Source of the DNA: Actinomycetota bacterium | GTDB lineage: Bacteria; Actinomycetota; Aquicultoria; Aquicultorales; Aquicultoraceae | NCBI GenBank assembly: GCA_030017355.1 | Contig: JASEIR010000015.1 | Span: 1 to 20,813, forward strand | Direction: 5' to 3' | DNA length: 20,813 bases | Shown here: one piece after another, positions 14,978 to 20,813 of the stretch | Numbering within the stretch: the stretch's first letter is position 1 | Layout: each line of letters starts with the position of its first letter | Program-made: the position numbers and the translations under genes | Notes under the pieces: model-generated | The model's input: the letters and a program-made list of their open reading frames with translations, nothing else | What the model was told of the DNA's origin: nothing | The model's database searches: none

Positions 14978-15294
14978 AAATATCTCCGCCTCCTTTCATG
15001 TTTGCTTTTATTACCCACTTGAGAGCAAAATTTCACAAAATTGCGACAATTAAAATTTTTGCGTTGCTTTCGTTATTTTAAGGATAGACGCTCATGCCCC
15101 AAACTAAAGCTTGTGCCACCATCAGAAGGTATGAAAATAAGCGAAGCACGCTCATATGAGCCGACATCTGAGCACACCTGAGGCTACCCTGAGTGTAGCA
15201 GCAGCAAAAATCATTAAACGAGGCGTAGCTTAAGAGCCAGTCCTAAAGCGAAGCGAAGGATCGCGCAAGTGGGGGCGAGAAGAACCCTTTATTT
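14978..15294. repeat. Intergenic region with repeat-like sequence
   Basis: 317 nt with no convincing gene. It holds the ribosome site of asp23, a perfect 12-bp palindrome GCTCATATGAGC (15150-15161), a hairpin GCTAC-7nt-GTAGC (15184-15200), and AGTCCTAAAGCGAAGCGAAGGATC (15239 on, here split into AGTCCTAAAGCG and AAGCGAAGGATC). The last is a variant of the repeat at 20435-20457. No U-tract terminator is seen for the cytochrome gene that ends at 15295. Confidence 0.45.
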
Positions 15295-17115
15295 TTACTT
15301 CGGAGAAGTTAGCTTCTCGATCTCTTTATTTGAATAACCAAGCTCTCTAAAATTCATCAGGCCATTTTTTGAATGGCAATCGTTGCAATCCAAACCCTTG
15401 CGCTGAATAGAGTGGTTCAGCTGCTCGATCTTCTTTCCTTCAACTTTAATCCACTGTGGGGCTTTAGGCATTCCCGTAAATTTCGCTAGCGCCTCAACAG
15501 CCAGAGCAAAATTTCCGGTTTTAGCAAATACTGTTGCAGCACCATTTACCGGCTTCTGAGTTTTTGGATCGACTGCCGATATTTGTTTTACGATTTTATA
15601 CGGGTAAATTTTTGCCTTCTTATCTTTTCTGCTCCCAGCCGGGAATCCATTTTTATCGGCCTTCCCGTTAAACCAGAGGAATGTAGGCTTAATATTATCC
15701 TTCCTTACCTTAAGGTCTCCAAAAATGCCATCTTTATCTTTCTGGCTCTTAGTTTTATCCCACACAGCTAGACCACTAACCCTGCCAATATGACAAGATT
15801 GGCAAGCCATGCGGCTAAGGTGTGTATCGATATTTTTAACTCCATGTCGGTAGTCAACATGGCAAGAGGTACATGCAATTGTTACCTCAGGTATATCATT
15901 TGCCATCAAATCAGCCACAACACCCTTAGCTATCTTATGATCAACTGTTGCATGGCAGCTCTGGCACGGCAGGCCTGCTTTAGCGTGAACATCACGCTCT
16001 GGAGTATAAGGGGTGCCACGCGTATCTGCCATATGGTCCTCATGACAGCGCCAGCAATATTCAGCTTTTGGCTTCTCAACAGAGGCAGCTGACTCAAGGC
16101 TCTGATCGCTGACCCACTTCATGGCATCGCCTTCTTTTACAACAAGGCGCTTTTCCATATCATACTTTTTCGCATGGCAAATCAAACAATCAATAGTTGA
16201 TGCCATCTGTGGAGTTGGAAGTTTGCTTCCGCCAACATGGCACTGACCGCATCCAAGGCTTTTCATGGCCCCATCTTTTTTGGGAACCATATATGCCCAG
16301 GTTGCTGGCTTAGCCGCTTTATCTGCCATGCCTCTTTCCTCTTTGGCAAGGCTTGGCACATGAGCCACTTTTGTTCTAAGTCTTGAGTGAACAGATGCTT
16401 CAAGCTGCTTCACAGCATATACATGGCACTTTAAGCATGTCTGAGTACCTTTGTATCCACCTGCATTCTTAATTGCCTTTTTATGATCAGTTCTTGCGCT
16501 GTGTTTGCTTGTATGGCAAACCTCACAGTTCTTTTTTGCTTTTACCACAAGGCCGCCTGCCTGTGCTATTTTATCAATATGCTCTTGGGTGCCAAAATGG
16601 CATGTCTTGCACTCGATTGAGACTTCTTTTTTTCGATGACAGTTTACACAATCTTCCATTCTAGCTTTTCTATCTACAGCAACGTTGGTTTCATGCACAA
16701 GGTTTTTATGGCAGTGCATGCAAACAAAACCAGCCGCTAGATGAACTGGGTGGGGATTTACTATATGAAATTCTTGGCTTGCCTTGATAAATTTTCTGAT
16801 TGAGGAGTGGCACTTCAAGCAGTTTTGCTTGCTAATATACGCTTTAGGACTCTTTTTCTTCTTTACAAAGTGAGCTATTATCCTGCTAAGTGCCGTCCCT
16901 TTAATTGAGAATAATCCCTCGGAGGGATTCCTATAATGGCAGATATTGCAGTTTACGCTGCTATGCGTGGATATCTTCCACGAATCGTAATATCGCCTCA
17001 TCTCATGGCAGCTTGAACAATTTGAAACGCTACTATAGAATGAAACCGCTCCGGTCCCTAGTAAAAGGATTACTAAAAATAGTACGCCGGCGCTTATAGT
17101 AAAAAACTTCTTCAA
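15295..17115 (-). CDS. 15-haem membrane-anchored cytochrome c
   Basis: A 606-aa cytochrome with one N-terminal membrane segment and fifteen CXXCH sites. Counted from the TTG start, they are at 33, 56, 99, 132, 156, 169, 197, 227, 289, 310, 354, 384, 415, 438 and 577. The first two, close to the membrane helix, resemble a NapC/NirT/NrfH quinol-oxidising module. The C-terminal half, with CQSCHIGR, a WFNG motif (481-484) and a 135-residue stretch before the last haem, resembles octahaem tetrathionate-reductase-type cytochromes (inference). It probably carries electrons from quinol outward to an acceptor or acts as a reductase. TTG at 17115 is preferred: GGGAGTGA is 5 nt upstream, whereas the ATG at 17145 has no ribosome site. 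Two small unrecognised genes precede it on the same strand. Confidence 0.85.
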   Translation of the reverse strand: MKKFFTISAGVLFLVILLLGTGAVSFYSSVSNCSSCHEMRRYYDSWKISTHSSVNCNICHYRNPSEGLFSIKGTALSRIIAHFVKKKKSPKAYISKQNCLKCHSSIRKFIKASQEFHIVNPHPVHLAAGFVCMHCHKNLVHETNVAVDRKARMEDCVNCHRKKEVSIECKTCHFGTQEHIDKIAQAGGLVVKAKKNCEVCHTSKHSARTDHKKAIKNAGGYKGTQTCLKCHVYAVKQLEASVHSRLRTKVAHVPSLAKEERGMADKAAKPATWAYMVPKKDGAMKSLGCGQCHVGGSKLPTPQMASTIDCLICHAKKYDMEKRLVVKEGDAMKWVSDQSLESAASVEKPKAEYCWRCHEDHMADTRGTPYTPERDVHAKAGLPCQSCHATVDHKIAKGVVADLMANDIPEVTIACTSCHVDYRHGVKNIDTHLSRMACQSCHIGRVSGLAVWDKTKSQKDKDGIFGDLKVRKDNIKPTFLWFNGKADKNGFPAGSRKDKKAKIYPYKIVKQISAVDPKTQKPVNGAATVFAKTGNFALAVEALAKFTGMPKAPQWIKVEGKKIEQLNHSIQRKGLDCNDCHSKNGLMNFRELGYSNKEIEKLTSPK

Positions 17116-17163
17116 CCAAATCACTCCCTTTGACAATCTCAGCATCAGCTGGATTGTTAGCGC

Positions 17164-17463
17164 TTAAAACCTACTCACAACCTCATCTATATCTGCTTTA
17201 ACCTCAGCATTTTTTAGCGAATAAACCTTCAGCGCTGTTATTGCCGATGTAACTCCAACGTTTCCAGATATCTCCTTAAAAACGTTTAATATGCTCTCAA
17301 GAGCACGTTTAGGATCAGTATTTATGGCTATAACCTCCCCACTGGGTGAAATATTGATTGTGCCAGTCGAGGAGATTTTAGTTATCAACACTTGGCCGTA
17401 AAGTGAGAACTTCTTCTTTATAATCTCGCTTATCATTTCCTTAAAGATTTGCTGCTTATCCAT
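17164..17463 (-). CDS. Unrecognised 99-aa soluble protein
   Basis: I do not recognise this protein. It has no signal peptide, membrane segment or cysteine. The layout reads helix (1-20), paired strands QVLITKI...TINISPSGEVIAI (24-47), then a long helix (51-65) and a strand-helix end, compatible with a small alpha/beta fold. ATG at 17463 has AAGGG 7 nt upstream. It lies 35 nt after the 129-aa membrane protein and 48 nt before the cytochrome start, so the three probably form one transcript. It may be a cytoplasmic partner or regulator of the cytochrome system; this is a guess from position. Confidence 0.7.
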   Translation of the reverse strand: MDKQQIFKEMISEIIKKKFSLYGQVLITKISSTGTINISPSGEVIAINTDPKRALESILNVFKEISGNVGVTSAITALKVYSLKNAEVKADIDEVVSRF

Positions 17464-17498
17464 ATCTTAGCCCTTCGGAAAATACTTATTTTTCTGAA

Positions 17499-17888
17499 TT
17501 AGCCCTTTAGCTTCTGACTCAACAGGACAAAACCAGCAACAAGGATAATGCCGCCCAGAGCCTCCGATATGCCTACCACATCAAAATTGGTGGAGAGAAT
17601 AGATGAATTCGTTAAGAACTCAAATCCAATCTTTGATACCCATCCAACCATAATACCAGCGGTTATTAAAATAAAGGAAATCGAAAGGAACCCACCTCTA
17701 GTTAGATAGGTAATCCAGACCCCAAAGGCGAAAATAAAGAATGCAACAGCGGTATTGATCAACGTTATCGATACCGATTTGTCTCCTGCTATATCAGCTG
17801 CCTGAGCAATAGAAGGGACTAAAAAGATAATCATTAGCAGTATAAAGGCAGCTAAACCAATCCTTTGGTTTAAAATGCGCTTTTTCAT
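17499..17888 (-). CDS. Unrecognised 129-aa membrane protein
   Basis: Not recognised. A basic N-terminus and hydrophobic core (about 11-30) end in SIAQA-AD, a plausible signal-peptidase site, followed by three hydrophobic segments (about 41-60, 67-86 and 106-126). Asp32, Asp36 and Lys37 follow the cleavage site. There are no cysteines or haem motifs. ATG at 17888 has AGGGGTGG about 4-6 nt upstream. It starts the probable three-gene cytochrome transcript, so a membrane partner of the 15-haem cytochrome is possible. Two near-identical 16-bp direct repeats lie 17-92 nt upstream. Confidence 0.7.
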   Translation of the reverse strand: MKKRILNQRIGLAAFILLMIIFLVPSIAQAADIAGDKSVSITLINTAVAFFIFAFGVWITYLTRGGFLSISFILITAGIMVGWVSKIGFEFLTNSSILSTNFDVVGISEALGGIILVAGFVLLSQKLKG

Positions 17889-17904
17889 GGACCACCCCTA
17901 GTAA

Positions 17905-17980
17905 ATCTACTAATCGTTAACTATTTAACAAAATCGCTAAACCCTGAATTTGGTATCGGCAATCATCTGCTAATCTTTAA
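17905..17980. repeat. Two 16-bp direct repeats upstream of cytochrome locus
   Basis: ATCTACTAATCGTTAA (17905-17920) and ATCTGCTAATCTTTAA (17965-17980) match at 14 of 16 positions and are exactly 60 bp apart. They lie between the 186-aa gene and the start of the 129-aa gene, so they could be regulator sites for the cytochrome locus. Confidence 0.5.
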
Positions 17981-18091
17981 TATTAGGTGCATATTGCGCG
18001 TGCAGGTATATGCTTCTACCAAGTGCTATTCCTTACTAGGTAACTCTTCGGAGAACCGCAGGGGGCATACTAGAATCAAACGGATGTTTTG

Positions 18092-18652
18092 CTAAGCTAG
18101 ATGCTTGAGTTTTCGCCGAAGCACTTCTTGCTTAACCTTTTCCTTTTCAAAGCGTATGCCTTTCTCAAAAGTTCTTGAAAGCCCACAGTTGGTACAAAAA
18201 ATCCTTATTGAATGAGATGAAACAACTGTATTCCCAAAGCTCCCTTCATACGGAGCGGTATTTGACTCCTGAAGCTTTTTCTTACAGCTCGGACAAAATG
18301 GCTGTATATACTGGATACCGTCCCTAGACCATCGCCACTGCCAGTCTATACCGTCAATGCGATCTTCTTCATACTTACCTTGCCAATTGCTAAATCGGAT
18401 CCTTGAACTTACATGGATTCTGTATAGCTGCCAAGCACCATATAGTATAGAAAATAGGGCAATGATTATAAAAATTGCTTCGCCGATGATATAGGCAGGA
18501 ATTCGAGGTATGCTCAAGTAATTCCCAAAGCGTATGCCTGGTCTAAGAAAATGCGTTGAAGCAAAGGAGGCTATCCTTTCAAGCAGTGCGCTGATAGTAA
18601 AAGCCGCCTCAGAATTTATGACTCTTTCGCTAGTGCTGATAAATTCTACCAT
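18092..18652 (-). CDS. Membrane-anchored zinc-ribbon protein, unknown
   Basis: A 186-aa protein with one strong membrane helix (about 53-77), a middle part rich in Trp (WQGKYEEDRIDGIDWQWRW, about 90-108), and a C-terminal zinc-ribbon-like pair of CxxC motifs: CPSC (120-123) and CTNC (153-156). The end is very basic and helical (165-186). No family recognised. ATG at 18652 has only a weak AAGG about 12 nt upstream. It is on the same strand as the cytochrome genes but separated by about 200 nt containing repeats and hairpins, so common transcription is uncertain. It could be a membrane-bound adaptor or DNA-binding protein. Confidence 0.65.
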   Translation of the reverse strand: MVEFISTSERVINSEAAFTISALLERIASFASTHFLRPGIRFGNYLSIPRIPAYIIGEAIFIIIALFSILYGAWQLYRIHVSSRIRFSNWQGKYEEDRIDGIDWQWRWSRDGIQYIQPFCPSCKKKLQESNTAPYEGSFGNTVVSSHSIRIFCTNCGLSRTFEKGIRFEKEKVKQEVLRRKLKHLA

Positions 18653-18966
18653 TAGTACTATTGCCTTTTCTTAATCTAGAATTTCAATTAGCTACTGCAA
18701 TTAGTAAAGCTACACAAACACAAATCGTTTCATGCAAATCAATAAAGGCAGTTCAACTCTACGTCGGTATCTTTTCTGCAAGAAGGTTAAGACCAACCAA
18801 AAGAACATTCGATATGTGCTTATTGATTTCCTTCTTTTATAAATAACACCGACATCACAAGTTGAAATCTAAACCAAAAACCTCTTTAATTAAATCAACT
18901 CTTTAAAAGTCCCTCGCCTCTAAACTTATCTATTTTACCGACGAGGGCTTCCGTGAGGTGTATTTA
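18653..18966 (+). other. A/T-rich region with selA leader hairpin
   Basis: 314 nt with no convincing gene and no clear promoter pair. Just before selA lies a hairpin: AAG-t-CCCTCG (18907-18916) pairs with CGAGGGCTT (18942-18950), nine pairs with one bulged T and a 25-nt loop. It ends 16 nt before the selA start, next to the ribosome site GAGGTG. A SECIS-like hairpin with a bulged U in the selAB leader of E. coli is said to mediate control by SelB; this may be similar but the loop does not obviously match. Confidence 0.4.
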
Positions 18967-20382
18967 GTGTCTAGAAATAAATATTTAAGACAACTTCCAA
19001 AGGTCGACGAAGTTCTAGACCAAGAAGGTGTTAAAGAACTGAATGTGGCATATCCAAGACCTTTAATTGTTGATGGCATCCGCCAGCTAATCGAGGAGCG
19101 GCGAAGAATGATTCTTACACTTCCCGACAGCGAGCTGGGAGATTTGGAGCTTTCCGCCCCATCTATTGCGAGCGATCTGGAGAGATGGCTCAAGAAGCAG
19201 TATGCACCTAGTTTGAAGAGAGTAATTAACGCGACAGGTGTTGTTATACATACTAACCTTGGCCGCTCAATTTTAAGCGATGAGGCAACAAAAGCTGTTG
19301 TTAATGCTGCTTCAGGATACTCAAATCTGGAATTTGACCTTGAAGCAGGGGCTCGGGGATCAAGACATAGCCATATTGAGTCACTTTTAGTTAGGATAAC
19401 AGGGGCTGAGGCAGGTATGGTTGTGAATAATAACGCCTCAGCTGTCTTTCTTGCGCTAAGCACTCTTGCTAGTGGCAAAGAGGCGATAGTTTCCAGAGGC
19501 CAGCTAGTTGAAATAGGTGGCTCTTTTAGGATTCCTGATGTCATGAGGCAAAGCGGTGCGATTTTGCGCGAGGTAGGGACAACCAATAAAACATACATTT
19601 CGGACTATGCCGCAGCGGTTGGTGAAAATACAGCTCTGATTTTGCGCGTACACCAAAGCAACTTCAGGATAGTTGGTTTTACACACGAGCCCACACTTGA
19701 TGAAATGGTTGGGTTGAGCCGTGAAAAGGGTATTCCAATTATGGAAGACCTTGGAAGTGGAGTCCTAGTAGACCTGTCGAAGTACGGCATTACCTATGAG
19801 CCAACTGTTCAAGAAAGCGTTAAGGCTGGCGTTGATGTCATCACGTTTAGCGGTGATAAGCTATTAGGTGGTCCGCAAGCTGGCCTGGTGGTTGGAAAGG
19901 CTGAGTTTATAAACAGAATGAAGAAACATCCTCTGGCAAGGGCGGTTCGTGTTGATAAGATGACTCTTGCGGCACTTGAAGCAACGCTAAGAGAGTATTT
20001 AGATGAAGAGACTGTTTGTAAAAAGAATCCAACGCTAAGGATGATAACAATGCCAGCAGAAGAGCTAGAATCAAGAGCGATAAAAATTGCTGGCGAGCTT
20101 TCAAGGATTCTTGGAAACGATTTTACTGTCTGCACAGAACCTGAGATTTCAAGGGTGGGGGGCGGCTCACTGCCTCTTGCTGAACTAAAAACAACAGCGG
20201 TTTCTGTAAAATCCAGCTTGGCTACTGTAAATGAAATCGAGGAGTTTTTGCGCGGAAATGAGCCGCCCATAATCGTGCGGATTAAAGAGGATGCAGTTCT
20301 TTTAGATCCAAGAACAATACAAGAGGGAGAAGAGCTGCAGATTTTTTCGGCCTTCGAAAAAATAAAAGCTAGGTGCCGTTAA
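18967..20382 (+). CDS. selA: L-seryl-tRNA(Sec) selenium transferase
   Basis: Converts seryl-tRNA(Sec) into selenocysteyl-tRNA(Sec) with selenophosphate, using pyridoxal phosphate. The 471-aa length is normal. The N-terminal tRNA-binding pattern LRQLPKVDEVL, the NATGVVIHTNLGRS motif (88-101), GARGSRHSH (128-136) and the PLP lysine in TFSGDKLLGGPQAG (Lys298) are all present, so it looks functional. GTG at 18967 is preferred over GTG at 18958: GAGGTG is 6 nt upstream, and SelA proteins normally begin close to this point. No selB, selD or tRNA(Sec) lies in the window; selB may follow beyond the repeats at the right edge. It implies selenoproteins, most likely a formate dehydrogenase, given the FdhD domain and Mo/W genes nearby. 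Confidence 0.93.
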   Translation: MSRNKYLRQLPKVDEVLDQEGVKELNVAYPRPLIVDGIRQLIEERRRMILTLPDSELGDLELSAPSIASDLERWLKKQYAPSLKRVINATGVVIHTNLGRSILSDEATKAVVNAASGYSNLEFDLEAGARGSRHSHIESLLVRITGAEAGMVVNNNASAVFLALSTLASGKEAIVSRGQLVEIGGSFRIPDVMRQSGAILREVGTTNKTYISDYAAAVGENTALILRVHQSNFRIVGFTHEPTLDEMVGLSREKGIPIMEDLGSGVLVDLSKYGITYEPTVQESVKAGVDVITFSGDKLLGGPQAGLVVGKAEFINRMKKHPLARAVRVDKMTLAALEATLREYLDEETVCKKNPTLRMITMPAEELESRAIKIAGELSRILGNDFTVCTEPEISRVGGGSLPLAELKTTAVSVKSSLATVNEIEEFLRGNEPPIIVRIKEDAVLLDPRTIQEGEELQIFSAFEKIKARCR

Positions 20383-20640
20383 AATTCAAAATTCAAAATT
20401 AAAAATTCAAAATCAAGACCCTGAAAGGGCCGCAGTCCTGAGCGATAGCGAAGGATCTAAAAAATTAAAAATCAAGGCCTTTAAAAGGGCCGCAGTCCTG
20501 GTGAACTGTAGGTTCGAAGGACTGGAACCCTGGGTAGGTCTTTAGCTATTGCTTAGGATAAACTTGGACCTTAAAAATTCAAAATTAAATAAGGGATAAC
20601 TCTTTCTGTCTTTGCAAGGAGGCTGCAAGGGACGGGGGAT
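20383..20640. repeat. Nested intergenic repeats after selA
   Basis: An A/T-rich tract with TTCAAAA units (20380-20414) leads into two similar 60-bp units. AAAGGGCCGCAGTCCTG occurs at 20424-20440 and 20484-20500. The second unit can form a hairpin, CAGTCCT (20493-20499) with AGGACTG (20518-20524). Another TTCAAAATTAA piece is near 20577-20588. A variant of the AGTCCT...AGCGAAGGATC piece is also at 15239-15262. No gene is seen. Confidence 0.6.
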
Positions 20641-20655
20641 AGGCAAAGAAGAAGT

Positions 20656-20737
20656 GTCATCACGAGGAGATTGCCACGACTTCCCTACGGCCTTCGGTCG
20701 CTCGCAATGACAGAGGTGGTTAGAATTGTCATTGCGA
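20656..20737. repeat. Palindromic GTCATTGCGAG-type repeat
   Basis: GTCATCACGAG (20656-20666) is an inverted partner of CTCGCAATGAC (20701-20711), 9 of 11. GTCATTGCGA (20728-20737) is a perfect inverted partner of TCGCAATGAC (20702-20711). Such GTCATTGCGAG elements are common dispersed intergenic repeats in many bacterial genomes. No protein is encoded. Confidence 0.6.
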
Positions 20738-20758
20738 AGCTCACAGGGACAAGGGGCA

Positions 20759-20813
20759 AGATTTGGGTCTAGAAAGTGGGTATCACCCTCCCCTAGCCCC
20801 TCCCCTCAAGGGA
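20759..20813 (-). repeat. Right copy of 55-bp window-edge inverted repeat
   Basis: The reverse complement matches 107-161 at 54 of 55 bases. On the minus strand it carries the same hairpin and four G-runs. The window ends inside this repeat, so further sequence of the element may be missing. Confidence 0.85.

Noticed and set aside
14978..15294. tRNA(Sec) or small RNA gene
   Set aside because: No acceptor/T-arm pattern or terminator; the sequence matches repeat pieces found after selA.
17990..18075. c-di-GMP (GEMM) or other known riboswitch upstream of the cytochrome locus
   Set aside because: Hairpins exist but the conserved GEMM core sequences were not found on either strand.
18661..18846. 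61-aa plus-strand reading frame between the zinc-ribbon gene and selA
   Set aside because: No convincing ribosome site, no homology pattern, A/T-rich non-coding context.
18930..19598. 222-aa minus-strand reading frame
   Set aside because: Antisense to the well-conserved selA N-terminal half.
107..20813. Edge inverted repeats as ends of one 20-kb composite transposon
   Set aside because: No transposase, integrase or target duplication; gene content is housekeeping-like; a further fragment at 4615 shows it is a dispersed repeat.

Overview
The window looks like a contig from an anaerobic, Gram-positive-type bacterium, most plausibly a deep Actinobacteriota or Firmicutes lineage. This assignment is inference: the support is two Asp23/Gls24-family proteins with AmaP-like membrane anchors and a DUF2273 protein, a class II (B12-dependent, oxygen-independent) ribonucleotide reductase, two multiheme cytochromes c, and molybdenum/tungsten and selenium metabolism. 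There are no rRNA or tRNA genes, no transposase and no CRISPR array. Both ends are made of intergenic repeats, and a 55-bp sequence occurs inverted at the two edges with one mismatch, so the sequence probably ends where an assembly broke at repeats.

Positions 188-5720 (minus strand) form a molybdenum/tungsten operon. A Moco-type riboswitch and an intrinsic terminator precede tupA, tupB, tupC (tungstate/molybdate ABC importer), a mobA-fdhD fusion and a divergent moeA, almost all overlapping or closely spaced. A LysR-type regulator (5770-6675, minus) lies just upstream. The products would import the metal, insert it into molybdopterin, build the guanine dinucleotide form and sulfurate it for formate dehydrogenase. 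selA (18967-20382, plus), needed for selenocysteine synthesis, fits a selenocysteine-containing formate dehydrogenase encoded elsewhere.

Positions 6787-11592 (plus strand) hold an IscR-like Rrf2 regulator with its own promoter and a candidate operator, a membrane-anchored cytochrome c with an embedded Cys-rich zinc-ribbon-like insert, a small DUF1858 redox protein, a membrane-bound ClpP-fold serine protease (SDH family) and nrdJ. A convergent FAD-dependent geranylgeranyl-reductase-family gene follows, with its own promoter.

Positions 12910-14977 (minus strand) are a five-gene envelope operon: Asp23, a second small Asp23-like protein, two AmaP-like two-TM proteins and DUF2273. Positions 15295-18652 (minus strand) hold a 15-heme membrane-anchored cytochrome, two small unrecognised proteins and a membrane-anchored zinc-ribbon protein. 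This cytochrome locus and the riboswitch-controlled Mo/W operon are the most interesting parts.
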